Both the position numbers and the translations under genes were made by a program. Below the pieces are notes generated by a model, which was not told the origin of the DNA, did not search any database, and worked only from the letters and a program-made list of their open reading frames with translations. A stretch of 64,000 bases of DNA from Owenia fusiformis (lineage: Eukaryota > Annelida > Polychaeta > Sabellida > Oweniidae): contig CAIIXF020000006.1 of assembly GCA_903813345.2 (NCBI GenBank), forward strand, positions 30,858,024 through 30,922,023, in the 5' to 3' direction. Below, piece after piece: positions 13,445 through 26,514 of this stretch. Within the stretch, counting starts at the first letter, position 1. Each line of letters begins with the position of its first letter.

Positions 13445-15172
13445 AAACAGATAAGTCCGCAAATTGCAGAAAGTGTCAATTTAATCATGTTTGAGACCGA
13501 TGTTCTACCCAAGACACTTCAATTGTTTTCATCAAATTCACCTTAAAGTATTATCGAGTACCATTCGAAACAATTATTTCTTTAAAATGGGGCAAAAGGT
13601 TTCATCTCAATATCTCTAATCGTATTTATCAAAGAAATATTGAACTCGTACAAGATGGAACATATTCTTCAGTCAGTGATTGCTCAAGTCTACTTTACAG
13701 TGTAGAGACGTGAAATATCACTCTCTCTATAGGCAAGACTATTAGAATTACCTAAGCAATTTTGTTCTATGTCAGATTTCGTCCATGTTCATCTTGACCA
13801 GTCATCTCGAACACTGGTTTCGATACCAATATCGTGGATTATATGAAATGTCTATTAAAAACCAAATATTGATTGGGATATCTGCTTTTCCAACTCGTCC
13901 ATTATGGATATTGTCCTTAACGTCTGAATACTAGGGATGTCATTGGAAGTCTACGTTTTGGTCTATGAAACATATATTAAATTCAAAAAGGGATCGAAAA
14001 TAATCCACAATATCCCAAATTATCAGACAAACGCTGAAAAACAATGTCTAACACGCCCATCCCCGGGAAACAAACAAACGGATCCCTTGTATTTCCATGA
14101 ATTCTTTAGAAATACCTTGGACGAGTCAAGATTCAAAATTCAGGTTATCAAATATGTGACACGGGGGATATATAACCGAAGTTTTCCATTGAGCAGTGAC
14201 GCCAAACATTCTATCTACAATCAATAAAAAGATCGTAACATTTTGAATAAAATTATTTCGTGGAAATAATATTACAAATATCATTGTCGTTATTGATAAT
14301 ATCATGTTTCAAGAAGCAGTAAATATGAAGAATAAAATTGACATCCAAAATGGTGGGTATCCTGGGGTCAAGGTGCAGTGGGTAATTGATAATTGATATT
14401 ACATCCTCGTCAATACCTGGCAGGAATAATTTATTCATTTCTGTGTCTATTGTGCCCTTTAGATTCCACAATCAATGTATGTAATCTAATAAAATGACTT
14501 CTCTAAAGACCCCATTATGCCCAATGTGCATTCCGCATATTGGATTGGAGTTTCCGAATACAAATTACATACATGAAGACGGACTCTTAGTGAAGAATTT
14601 CCGATGGACGTTCTAACAAGGCCATTCCAACTCGTTCTGGGTATATTATCAACATGCTAGAACATTTGAATGCGATGTGCAATCAGAATTCCGAAAACCA
14701 CTCACAGTGACTATGTACTGATACTGGCACAAGATTCTGATTTACATTTTGTCGGACAGTTACCTAGGTACTTCCCGGGGAGATTTGGTACAATCGATGT
14801 CTCAAGTGTGACTTCAATTCCTATCTGTGGCAAAATAAATTATTCATGATTATTCATAGGGGTGTATTGTTTCCACTTATCCCAACTAACCTTTTCAATT
14901 TCTATCTCAATGGAACTTATTCGCTTCAGTTTGCCAGCTCTGGAGCCATTTATGTTAACATGGACAACAAGGCAACTAGATTAGAATTTGATATGAAAGT
15001 CAAATGATAGGTTTGAAGATGTGGGAATCGAGACATTTCCCAATATAAGCTAAGCATAATGCATGTAATTATATATCTCAGCCAGAATAAAAAATAACAT
15101 GGATAACTTGGCAAAGAAATCTGGATGCCAAATGGCAAATTCTTATTGTATTTTGACATGGCTATTAACATC

Positions 15173-15272
15173 TAGCCTTGCCCAAGTCGGAATCTTTTTT
15201 AATTATCTGATCTTGAATTATTACCATAATAGAAATCAAGATAAGTAAAAGAGACCAACTTGGGCAAGGCTA
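15173..15272. mobile_element. 100-bp hairpin MITE, TA-flanked
   Basis: TA-GCCTTGCCCAAGT at the left and ACTTGGGCAAGGC-TA at the right are perfect inverted repeats. The inner parts also pair (TTATCTGATCTTGA with TCAAGATAAG). TA at both outer edges fits a Tc1/mariner-type target. Confidence 0.75.
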
Positions 15273-16615
15273 ATCAACGTCCTGCTTTATAGTTTTTATA
15301 CTGTTTACCATTGGTAATGCATACATCTTTCACTGTCTAAACTGTTGCAAGAATGAAAAATGACTGGCGTTCCCCGACACGTCAAAGCTTCATAAGAAGT
15401 CAATACTTAATTGGAAAGTGTACCGCAGACAATAGGAATGCATGAATGTGACACAATTCTCAGAATAGGCCGCGAAACCCAATTATTTTCTGCCCTCCTG
15501 GGAATCGATCCTGACAGACGGCACTTTGATAAGATCACCTGTGCAACAGTAGTCCTGTGCTTTAAATAGCTAATCATCTGAGAGAATCATGTTAAATAAT
15601 TGACCATTTTCTGTATAAATGGAAAAATAAATAGCAGCATTGATGTTGGTAGGGCCAGAATACATGGGAACATTTATTCAATTTCTTGATATAAAAAGTA
15701 TAGTTCCATTTTGATCAACTTAAAACAACACTGAAATGTAACTATATGATGAGTTTATTGACTGACATGTGGATTGTGATTTAACATTAAAATTGTGACA
15801 CTTATTGGAGTAAATGAGCTTTTAAAGGTTTTTCAACATTGCGTCTATGGGGATTTAGCCCAACCTTTTTCAGAGAACTTGAAAAACTTTAAAATAAAGG
15901 TAAATAACTGAGCAAATCAAAGTTGTCTTGATAGAAAATTACACCAAAAACGAGATTTCAAAGCTAATGTATGGAAAAGCTTCTATTGTATGCAGAATAG
16001 ACTTATTTTCTTTTTTGGTGTGAGATTATCACCTTTTGATAAATACGTGTAACCTATATAAAATTTAGTTTTAAATTAAATCATGATTTTTCGAACAAAA
16101 AGTCCTTCAAAACCACTTTTTGAAATTCAAAAAAAGTTTCAAAAACCACATTTTGATAAGATTGGGTACTTGTCATTGTGGAATCCACAACCTTGACTGT
16201 TTACTATCTTATCTCTTGGAAAAGACGCTTTAGAGAGAGACTGGTAAATCAGAATGGGGTACATCCCTACGACTGCAATTATAAGTCAAAGTGGTTTAAC
16301 TTTATATGGGACCTTTAATAAAATGATCATTTTGTTGATTTTCTTGCAATTCCAAAATTGCCACTTGTGCTTGTGATTTTATGAGATATATTACGATGTC
16401 ATATTGGATAAGTTATAATCATTGCTTTGTGGGTTAAATTGACATAAAACTTCATGGATGTGCACAGAGCCCTGACTCGCTGCTCTTAGATGAATATATC
16501 TTCATTTATCTCAACCATCTTTCTATCGCCTTGATGACAGAGCATCTTGTTTAAGGATTAACAATCAGAGCTTCTTCATAATGCAATGTTTAACCCTTTC
16601 AATGATTATTTTATA

Positions 16616-17236
16616 CAGGGTGGGCCAAAAAAACGCCACTTGTTCTTCAAAATGCTATAACTTTTTTATTTTTTTGATATTAAATCATAATTTGAATACC
16701 AAATGAAACTTGAGGTTGTTATCTAGCCATGGATCATAAATTATATACTTTTACTTGAATAAAATATGTCACAGCGTCTCACTTAAACATGTGGTGTGCC
16801 ATGAGAAATAAGCATTATTTGCAAAATGTTCCTGAACTGATACGGCCTGATGATCGTTAAGTTAATAGCCCTGATGCACACCCCAGTGAGTATAGGGTAT
16901 GGGAAGGTCTCCGGGAGATTGTATGAAGGCACCCCATCTAGAAAATTGCTCAACTAAAGCTGGCAATTAAGACAGGTTGAAAAAAACTTAGCTAACATTT
17001 CATCGATACTGCAATATCAGCAAGGCGACTAAAACTAAAATATATCATTATTTAGGGTGGCGGACCAATTGAACTCCCCTTTTAGATCAAATATAATCAA
17101 AGTTGAAGGACTTGTTACATTATATGATTACTAAGAACCCTTGACACTATATAACTGTAAAATTTGAGGTATGTAGGTTGGAAAATAAAAAAGTTGTAGT
17201 GTCTTGAAAAAAAGTGGCGTTTTTTGGCCCACCCTG
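16616..17236. mobile_element. 621-bp TA-flanked element with CAGGGTGGGCC inverted ends
   Basis: Begins CAGGGTGGGCCAAAAAAACG and ends with its reverse complement through CGCCACTT; TATA lies on both sides. No transposase frame is left. The ends are of the CAGGGTG type shared by several elements here (40320, 55294). Confidence 0.85.
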
Positions 17237-17474
17237 TATATTTAACGCTTTGTATCCCTTGATCTGATACAAGTACGCAAGCTCTCTGTCACGGAAGAGT
17301 TAATAGTTATACACGTAGTGACAGATTTCATCATGATGAATTAGTAACTTACTTTAATGAATGTCAGAGTTGTGGGTGATTTTAACCACACATGTCTTGT
17401 GTGAAGATTTGGGAATGAAGGTTGTAGCCCAAATTTAAATGCGAGGATACAAGACATGAGTGGAAAGGAGTATA

Positions 17475-17971
17475 CAGGTTGAGCAAAAAAAGATATCCCA
17501 GACAAATGTATACTGATTACTCAGTTATGCATCATTGGTTTGGAATTAAATTCGGCATAATTAAACCTAGTTCAATGTTCTTTCCTCATACCAAGTTTCA
17601 TTGGTATATCTCCGGTCACGATTTATGGCCATTTACAAAACATGCTCCAAATGCCAAAAACGTGCCATATTCATTCACCACTCACTAATATAAAATGTGT
17701 ACACCTTGAAACATTGAAACAAGAGATAAGAAGTAAGATGACGCACGTGTCTGTGCTAGTGTAGCGAATAACTAACGCTCGATATGTTTTAATCTTCAGA
17801 CACGACGGTATTCTATTGCATGTTTTGTAAAATGACCATAAAATCGCGACCATTTCGAATAGACCAATTAAACTTGGGAGAATGAAATTGAACAAGGTTT
17901 GATTGTGCCAAATATGACATGCTGAATGACTTATTAACATTTGTTTGGGTTACCTTTTTTGGATAACCATG
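17475..17971. mobile_element. 497-bp element with long decayed inverted arms
   Basis: The left arm from CAGGTTGAGCAAAAAAAG through TTACAAAACATGC (17475-17645) is the imperfect reverse complement of 17818-17971. TA borders both ends. It lies only 239 bases from the 16616-17236 element. Open frames here (17479-17688, 17671-17940) are read through opposite arms and are not genes. Confidence 0.65.
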
Positions 17972-19120
17972 TAATGCCATGGGCATGAGAGCGTATTTTT
18001 AATCAATTAAAAAATTAGATTGCTGATTGCTATTTGAATCAACCCTTCGAAAAATAATTGATCAAATATAATATATTATATTTTCTGTAGCGTTGCGTCG
18101 ATCTGTGATATCCACATTTTAGTTAGTATTTCCTCTAACAATTCTACGTAATAAAATCAAAATAGATCCATATAATTGCATGAAACATACAATACCACGG
18201 GCTATTCTCTAATCTTGTTTATATGTTTTGATATGATTTACCCATACGGGAACGTCGTCTCAAATAATTGATCTTTGACACTCGAGTGAGCTCAGAAGTT
18301 TTTAAAACGTTTTTCCTGGTTTTCATCGTCGTATTTCGCTATAAGCAGGCGTTTTATTTCCGGAATTCGCTTTGAAAAGATCTGAAATCATTCTTAAGTG
18401 AGTGAACTGGAAAACGTTTGCATTAGTTCAGCTGGGTTCATTATAAGCAGTTCAATACGTCTCGATCAATGGTTCAGGCAATAATTCTGATCAAAGCTAG
18501 CACTATTGACATAAAAAACAAGTTTACCAACAAGGGTGGGCGAGATGTACTAATGACCTGAGAAGATCAAACATGCATGAGCAAGAATGTGAGTTCTAGA
18601 ATATATAGAATTCAAAATGCCTTGGCAAGAATATATCATTTCTGGTCAAAATAAAATGCATAGGCAAAGTCAAACATGTTTGAACAGGAATTTCAGTTCA
18701 ACTTGGAATCCAACAATCCTGGGCAAAATACGACATACGCAGTTCAACATAAAATGTCCAAGTGGCGGGCTAGTCAACTAGACTTTACTTCAATATGGAT
18801 AATTGAGAAGGAATTCGTCATTTATGCAATACTGCAGACTTGGCAGATCATCATGGTACCTTTATTTGGATGTTTTGTCGTTTTTGAAGCTCAAAGATAC
18901 ATGAAAAGAAGTTGAGGACAGTTTCAGGAATCACTACTATATACTAATAACTAGTATTGAAGAGCCAATGACCGATCATTCACGATCAACAAATCTTCCA
19001 ATGACTCCACGTACCATCTGGGTTCAGATATTGGCAGCATAAAAGTGCAATGCATGCATCATCGACATTCAGTGACACACATACGTACATATCAATGTCA
19101 AGAAGATTAATTTCAATACC

Positions 19121-20201
19121 CATCTGATCTTGTTTAGCATTAGTAACGATTTGGGCTAAGAGACTAACCGAATAGACAAACCGTTTAGTACATCTGATGA
19201 TCTTGTTTAGCGTTAGTAACGATTTGTGCTAAGATACTAACCGAATAGACAAACTGTTTTGTACATCTGATCTTGTTTAGCATTAGTAACGATTTGGGCT
19301 AAGAGACTAACCGAATAGACAAACCGTTTAGTACATCTGATGATCTTGTTTAGCGTTAGTAACGATTTGTGCTAAGATACTAACCGAATAGACAAACTGT
19401 TTTGTACATCTGATCTTGTTTAGCTTTAGTAACGATTTGGGCTAAGAGACTAACTGAAAAGACAAACCGTTTAGTACATCTGATGATCTTGTTTAGCGTT
19501 AGTAACGATTTGTGCTAAGATACTAACCGAATAGACAAACTGTTTTGTACATCTGATCTTGTTTAGCATTAGTAACGATTTGGGCTAAGAGACTAACCGA
19601 ATAGACAAACTGTTTTGTACATCTGATCTTGTTTAGCTTTAGTAACGATTTGGGCTTAGAGACTAACTGAAAAGACAAACCGTTTAGTACATCTGATGAT
19701 CTTGTTTAGAATTAGTAACGATTTGGGCTAAGAGACTAACCGAATAGACAAACTGTTTAGTACATCTGATGATCTTGTTTAGCATTAGTAACGATTTGGG
19801 CTAAGAGACTAACCGAATAGACAAACTGTTTTGTACATCTGATCTTGTTTAGCTTTAGTAACGATTTGGGCTTAGAGACTAACTGAAAAGACAAACCGTT
19901 TAGTACATCTGATGATCTTGTTTAGCATTAGTAACGATTTGGGCTAAGAGACTAATCAAATTGACAAACCGTTTAGTACATCTGATGATCTTGTTTAGCA
20001 TTAGTAACGATTTAGGCTTAGAGACTAACCAAACAGACAAACTGTTTAGTACATCTGATGCTCTTGTTTAGTATTAGTATAACGATTTGGGCTAAGAGAC
20101 TAACCGAATAGACAAATCGTTTAGTACATCTGATCTTGATTAGCATTAGTTTACGATTTGAGCTAAGAGACTAACCGAATAGTCAAACTGTTTAGTACAT
20201 T
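19121..20201. repeat. Minisatellite of about 72-bp units, about 15 copies
   Basis: Unit core TTAGTAACGATTTGGGCTAA then GAGACTAACCGAATAGACAA then ACTGTTTTGTACATCTGATC. The period alternates between about 69 and 74 because some units carry an extra GATGA. Early units alternate in a two-unit higher-order pattern (GGGCTAAGAG / GTGCTAAGAT). No frame is maintained. Confidence 0.95.
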
Positions 20202-22189
20202 GCATTGATTGTTGCAAGTGGTCTGAAGATAAATGTTCCTCAATATCCTCAGAATCTATGAATGCATTACCGTTCCTTTAATTCCTAAATCTTGTATATC
20301 TCATCAAACGGCTAGTCTTGAATCACTTAGTCTTAGTGAAGGCGAGGCCCTCGTAAAAGTACCAAAATGATTGCTTTATTGCATTCTAGAACAAAACTAT
20401 TACTTCTGGCTTGCCAAGATTATTCAACAAAGTATTTTCATCATGCAATCATAAAAGTTATCGCGATTCTGCCAACTCTCAATAGACTAACTTAACTCCA
20501 TAAAGTAGTGATTTAGAGGAGATTTCCAGTTCCCAATCTGCTGCTTGATCTGATACTGGAGATTTAAATAACATTATTCTATGATTGATATTAAGAAGTA
20601 CACAATGCATTTAGTTTTATTCATTGTTTATGAGAACACATAGAGCAGTCTCATTACAATTTGGGTTAAATATTTGCCCTCAATTCAGCTTTACAATGTA
20701 ATGATGAAATGCGTTTTCCTGGTTGATTATAATTGTATTTCAACTTCCCTTTCGCACTTCTCACACCACAATTGTGTTTATTCCGTAAATCCACAATTGG
20801 TTGCTTGTTGAATTGAATAAAAATAGAATGTTCCATGTTGCTTAAAAATAATATTTTTACATATATTTTGATTCACAGGGTATGTAATGGATAAAATCAT
20901 TTTCGTTACATTAATTTTTAAACCTATTTGTTTACTGAAATATTGCCTGTGTATTACTATTTCTATTAATGAAATGGCAATAGGAAAACATGTAATGTTC
21001 GTTCATACTATTCTAGTGAATGTTAGCTTTATACGGGCATAAACATTCATTGGGAGTATTCGAACCTGCTGGCATTGATCCGTATGTAAGACACCTACAT
21101 GCAAAAGTTCAAATTTAATTAAAATGGCAATCAGTCTGATCGACTTGCCTTACTTTGCTGTGATCGAATGATTTTGTTGATTTTGCGTGGTGTGTGTTTC
21201 ACGTACTATTCTCTTTGGGTTATTATCTAACTCCAAGACCAGATCTAGACGATTACCATTCATCATCATTTCATGAAAACCAGACGCAACTTTATTTTTT
21301 ATTTATAGCTTTTACATTTTTCATTCAAACATTTTAGAGCATAGAGTAGACACGTGGAACACATTGACTTGTACAGGGCAATCCATCCAGAGAATGGTTA
21401 TGGGGATTTTATCAGCACACGAGGCAATATTTCAGAACACGAACACAACGTAGTCGTAAATAGCAAGACTGGGGACAACAGTCAACGGAATACACATGGG
21501 GCGTGGGCCTACATCTATGGCAAACGTGTTTTTTATTAAGTCCAATTATTCATCTGTGTTAAGTTACCAATTCGACAAAATAATTTAATTGTATTTAATT
21601 GTTCTATTTTCAGGTGATATACCATGCAGTTATCCTATGGGAGCGTCTATGCTAAGTGAACAATTACAACTCTGATTGGTGACTGGATTCTCCGATACAA
21701 AATGATTGGAAGTGAAATAAACATTTATCACCATGCATCACGCCAATAGTCAAAGGATATATAAATGTTCATTTACGTCCAAATGAATCTCTCCTCGTCG
21801 ATTGGGATCTTCCCTACGGTGCTATCTCGAGACACCGTCGTATGGTTGATTCAGGCTTAGGCAATAGATCTAAGTATTAATCTAGCTAACATCGGATGCT
21901 CATGTAGACAAGCCGACAGGCGGAGGAAATTAAACTAAAAATTCATATTGATATCTGGCACTGAACTAAGATGGGAGGCCTGATTGATCCATACCTGATA
22001 AGGTAGTTTGTGCGTGAGACATTATTCCATCCATGATTTTCCCGATCAGTTCTATTTAAGCTGAATAAATACTAATAAGATAACGTCTTACAATAATGCA
22101 GGGGTGAGTTTAGACACGGTGTTCGGTCAAATTAAATCAGCTCGAAGAAAATGGATTAGATTTTTCAGATCGTGTTGGATTAAGTGCGA
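20202..22189. other. Upstream region of the HSP20-like gene
   Basis: AT-rich, no coding frame of note and no strong repeat. A distal 5' exon for the HSP20-like gene cannot be excluded. Confidence 0.5.
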
Positions 22190-22196
22190 TATAAAT
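22190..22196 (+). promoter_or_regulatory. TATA-like box upstream of the HSP20-like gene
   Basis: TATAAAT lies about 53-59 bases before the start codon of the single-exon HSP20-like gene, which would give a short 5' UTR. Stress-inducible intronless genes often have TATA promoters. I did not find a clear run of heat-shock elements (alternating GAA/TTC pentamers); only weak GAA and TTC words occur at 22144-22170. Confidence 0.35.
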
Positions 22197-22248
22197 CAGG
22201 CTGGTTTTGCGTTAAGACGACAGGTAAGCAGATAGAAAGCTTAAAGCA

Positions 22249-23136
22249 ATGATATTCTGCTGCTGTAGGCGGCCTGAGCCGCAACCTAAATTTGACAGTG
22301 AAGAAGTCGACCTCGCTGCAGACCTGGCGAAGTTGGAAGCTACATTTAGTAATGGTAGGCCGGGGAATCTACCAGTCGTCACATTTGGTGATGATGATGA
22401 GACTGTGAAACTTTGTGGCGGTGACGATGCGGGGCCCGAATCGTCAAAACGTGACCTCAATCACCGTAGATCGACCAGTGCTAGTGGTACCTCAACTGGA
22501 TCAGTAGACCGTGGAGACAGAGGGTCATATAGGAGTCGACATGGTAGCGCTAAGTCTAATGAATCAAACACTGCTGTTGATGATAAACAGCCAAAAAATG
22601 GCGATAAAAGTACTTTTGAGGTTAACGGTGAAGTTAAAAACGTCAAGGAAATCTCTGTGTTCGAAGCACCTGATTTCCCTTACTGTCCACATCCGGTTGA
22701 AGGACCAGATCGAGAGGAGAACACTACAGTAGATAGAGAACAGACTGATGACGGATATGTAGTCCGACAAACCACTACCGAAACGTCGCGGCAAAAAGTA
22801 CTCCGTTTAAAATCTGCTGAGGCCACGCCGGCAATTGTTGGCATGCAACACAAAGACGTTGACCAAGATGGTATCAAACTTTTTCAAATGCATTTTGATG
22901 TTAGTAAATATAGTTTTGACGATATGGAGCTTAAGGCTGTTGACAATACTCTTGTCGTGATACATAAGAAAAACGAACGTGTCGGAGCAAGAAAATATAA
23001 AATCAGAGAACAATCAAAACAGTTTGTTTTGCCAAATGGAGTGGATATCGGAACTATTAAAGCAACATGGTGCAGTGATAATATTCTAGTGATTGAGGCT
23101 CAAGTTTATGATTGTGATAATGTTACGTTTCTCTGA
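22249..23136 (+). CDS. Small heat shock (HSP20/alpha-crystallin domain) protein, 295 aa, single exon
   Basis: Proteins of this family are ATP-independent chaperones that bind unfolding proteins and form oligomers through the alpha-crystallin domain. Residues about 208-286 have the beta-sandwich pattern of that domain: a hydrophobic strand around FQMHFDVSKY, then DNTLVVIHKK, the loop-strand segment with FVLPNGVD, and a final strand NILVIEAQV. The GVLxxxxP-type C-terminal signature appears only in degenerate form. The first 200 residues are low-complexity, Ser/Thr/Asp-rich and much longer than in typical 150-220 aa family members. The protein opens MIFCCCRR, a Cys cluster next to basic residues that could be lipidated and membrane-tethered (inference). 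The frame has no intron; an in-frame TAA lies 27 bases before this ATG, so the start is the first available. A TATAAAT lies about 55 bases upstream. There is a GTAAGC donor-like sequence between the two, so a 5' intron is not excluded. Confidence 0.85.
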   Translation: MIFCCCRRPEPQPKFDSEEVDLAADLAKLEATFSNGRPGNLPVVTFGDDDETVKLCGGDDAGPESSKRDLNHRRSTSASGTSTGSVDRGDRGSYRSRHGSAKSNESNTAVDDKQPKNGDKSTFEVNGEVKNVKEISVFEAPDFPYCPHPVEGPDREENTTVDREQTDDGYVVRQTTTETSRQKVLRLKSAEATPAIVGMQHKDVDQDGIKLFQMHFDVSKYSFDDMELKAVDNTLVVIHKKNERVGARKYKIREQSKQFVLPNGVDIGTIKATWCSDNILVIEAQVYDCDNVTFL

Positions 23137-23500
23137 CCATAGAGTTAGTCGTTGCCGACGGAGATAAACAACGCAAGATTAGCAGTAGAGCGGATATTGA
23201 TAGAAATGATATTTTTCGCACGGTTCGAAGATATGTGCTAATTCGAATTAAAGCCACAGTCTCCAGTACATTAAGGAAATAATCTGCCTATGTTTAGAAC
23301 AGGATGACACTGGCGCTTGCTATACCCAAATATTAAATTGTCGCCACGCCATTTGATAAAATTGATGAAACATTTGGACATGGCATCAAATGACATAACT
23401 GTGAACAAATCCTGTTAATTGAAACTTTAACATACGTCTGCATGTTGTATGCAATGTTCATTTCAAAAGGAGGGTAACTTATTTCACAACCCCTTGATTC

Positions 23501-23561
23501 TCATCTTCGCACGCTCGGTCTTCACTGCGTTCGACCGACGGGAGCCGAGTGAACGAAGATG
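23501..23561. repeat. GC-rich hairpin
   Basis: CATCTTCGCACGCTCGG pairs imperfectly with CCGAGTGAACGAAGATG across TCTTCACTGCGTTCGACCGA. Stands out from the AT-rich surroundings about 370 bases after the HSP20-like stop. It lacks the arms of a tRNA. Confidence 0.5.
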
Positions 23562-25235
23562 TTGATTATTGCCAAGAATTAAATGAGCAATCGTGGAGAT
23601 CAGTGGAGGGTACGAGTGTGTCTAAATATCGAATAATCACAGATATGCATTTACACGTCGCACGAAACTGGGGACAATTAGAGTAACATTATGGCGTCAA
23701 AATACCAAAACAATACAATGGCCAGTATAGGGCGCAATCAGCATTATAACGTCAAAAACGACAAGCGTTACATTTCGTCAAGTTTAGTCAACCTAAAAAT
23801 AAGATGCTTTATTCTTATTCAATCCTGGTGAAATTCACAGAGCAAGAAGATCTCGAGGACAATATTTCTAAAATGTTTTTGATTTTTGAAAAACGGTCAG
23901 GAAATCCACTCGGGGCGTCAGTAAAAATTGATATGTATGGGATTTGTGGTAAAAAATCGATGCGTTACATTTTTTCAAGTCTCTAAAAGCAACTCTTATT
24001 CTCTTATTATTTGAAAAATAAAGAAATCGGTTATTGTTTTGTAAATTTCGCCATGACAATATTGTGCAGTTAAATTTTTTTGGAAATTAGACCCAAATTA
24101 GAAGGTTAAATAAAGGTAAACTTATTGCTTGTCTCCCTCAACTTCAAAACCTTACACAATTTTGAAAATCTTAAAAGCGTTCATATAAGACGATTTGAAC
24201 GGTAGCCGCTAGGCAATTGTGACGTCATAAAAGCACATGTTTCAATGAATAAAATGTGAAATTTTAGTAAAAATTCTGATCAGTATTTCAAAAGTTATCC
24301 TGATTTCAACGAACCGTGTAAGCGTGAAATGTTACGCCTTACAGCGTATTTGACGATGTCGGAGTACATTTAACTTAAAAAATATGGTAGATCCCATCAC
24401 ACTTTTCAAGGAAAAATAATTTCAGTGAAATGCGAATAAAAAATACTTCAAAATGATATATAATGCATATAGTTAGCTTTTTAAATAAGGCAGATATTAA
24501 CGCTTAAAGCGGAGATTAGCCCGTATTTCCCGAATTGTCCCCAGGTCCGTGCACGTCATGATTAGGATTTGGATTAAAGGTGAAATGTTTTGAATATTTT
24601 CATGTTGCTGTTTTTATATAATCTCATTTTGTCTCCAGGCTTCTGTATAAAAATGAAGATGTGAAACAAAAAAAGATGGAATATCCTATTGACGGACTGA
24701 CATCTTTAGAATGAATTAGTTATGTTAGCGGAAAAAGCAAGTACAGGTGCACTTATAGTCGTATGTTTACCATAATCAACCTAAATTGGCAGCAAACGAT
24801 AAAGAGGGGAAAGTAGATCTCAAGTAATATATTTAATAATTGTGTTTCTGTGTTCCTTTCTATCCTTGACTTAATATCTGTACTTTTGACACATCTGATC
24901 AAATATGGAAGTAAAGCAGGATTTATGATGAACAAATTGCTAACTTTAAATTGGAAGAGGGGACGTCCGTTATTGGCAAATAACATGAACATTCACAGAA
25001 TTTTCATAAAATAGAATTCTTAAAACGTGACATGAAATAGTGTGGCAAATATCATATCGTACAATTATAACAATTTAATTTGCCTTCAACTCTTTATCAT
25101 TTGCTGCCGCTTTAACAGTTAAGAATCTAGTCAAATAGAATATAAAACATGATGATTATCATACGTTTTTACTTCTCTTGAGTTGTTCTATCATAAAGAC
25201 AGCAATTGGTCATTTTTAGATATTCAATGACCCAA

Positions 25236-25656
25236 ATGCGAGTAGGTAGTTACCAGTTTCACCACCAGGTGGCTGATTCGGGTCAATTAACATGACAGGT
25301 ATATAAGAAAGTTCCCTTAAACTTGAATAGTATCAATTTAAGTGGCTCAATTTTCATATAACCCTTGTGTGTCTAATACTTATACTAATGTAAATATGTC
25401 CAGTAAAGCAAAATATTATCTGTCCATTAAAAGAAAAGATATTTCATTTTTTGTGATTTTATAGCATGGGGTCTATGGCGAATCTCCCCGAGCTAGAAGT
25501 CACATTTTCAATGAAAATAAATTTTTCAAAGTTGATAAACACTTTTTAAAACCACATTTCTAGATGTAATTTTACATGTAGATTTCAAATATGATATTAC
25601 TTTGACTGAATTTTGAATTTTTAATGACGTAAATCAAGATTTTTTCTACTCGCATC
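25236..25656. mobile_element. MITE with ATGCGAGTAG inverted ends, copy 2
   Basis: Same family and same orientation as 2349-2759, with intact ends ATGCGAGTAG and CTACTCGCAT. The flanking bases differ between the two copies, so the family is dispersed by transposition rather than by a larger duplication. Confidence 0.75.
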
Positions 25657-26514
25657 AGGGTTATTGTATGTTGAGAACGTACTTTCAAAATTACTAAAAG
25701 TACGATATTGCGTACTTTATGCCAAAAATGCTTGTAAATATAAAATAATTATTCACTTGTATGTCTTTTTAAGAACTCTATTCCTTATCCTAGTCTATTG
25801 TATAAAGTTGTACAATAAACTCTGTTAATCAAATGTAATTTCTTATTTTATAAAATAAATTGATACTTACCATTTTAATTCGTTACATAATGTACTTAGC
25901 AATGATGTTTAAAATGTATGTACTTACAATTCATGCGATGTTCAGTTCCAAATTCATGAAATTTTAGTCTTAGTATTTTAGCCTCTGCGTACACATTTAT
26001 CCCCCAACTGCATACAATAAAACTTGTATATCCTTACACCAATTTTAATCCAATCGACTTCCAGGTAAAAACCTCGAAATGGGAACATTTGTTGATCAGA
26101 ACATTTTTGCCAGGTCTTTTAGGGCGTTTGGATTTGACAGGTTTATTGCACATGGAAGGTGAATAATAATTGGGAAATTCTAAAAGCAAGTAATTAATGC
26201 AAGGAAGAATACAACGCATGGAGATTGAACTTTTAAGTTGGTTGTTTACAATTTTCAAAAAACGATTTAGTTCATGGAGCTTAAACCTTAAAACTGTTAA
26301 ACATACTTGATCAAAACTTTTGATATTGATAAAAGCCTCCTCACATATGAACGAAAGCCCCTCGACTTCAATTTGCATGTATTGGCTAATAGGACTTCAG
26401 TAAAATTAGTATGTACAATGTACATAGTTTGGGTGTTCGTATGTTTATGTAGCCAATCAGAAAGTTTTTTCTAGTTTACACAGCAAAAAATGCGTATGAA
26501 TACAATGAATCCTG

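Larger units (their letters stand above)
10668..16615. other. Intergenic with small inverted-repeat elements
   Basis: Holds the fold-back MITE at 12172, the GC-richer stretch at 13067, the hairpin at 13411 and the TA-flanked hairpin at 15173. A short run of AAAGGAGTTATT-type repeats lies at 11833-11880. No further gene seen. Confidence 0.6.
23137..26514. other. Downstream of the HSP20-like gene, no gene recognised
   Basis: Contains the hairpin at 23501 and the second ATGCGAGTAG MITE (25236-25656). The 114-codon frame at 26034-26378 (minus) has no domain I recognise. Confidence 0.5.

Noticed and set aside
19121-20201. CRISPR-like regular repeats
   Set aside because: Units are contiguous tandem copies without unique spacers, in a eukaryotic genome.
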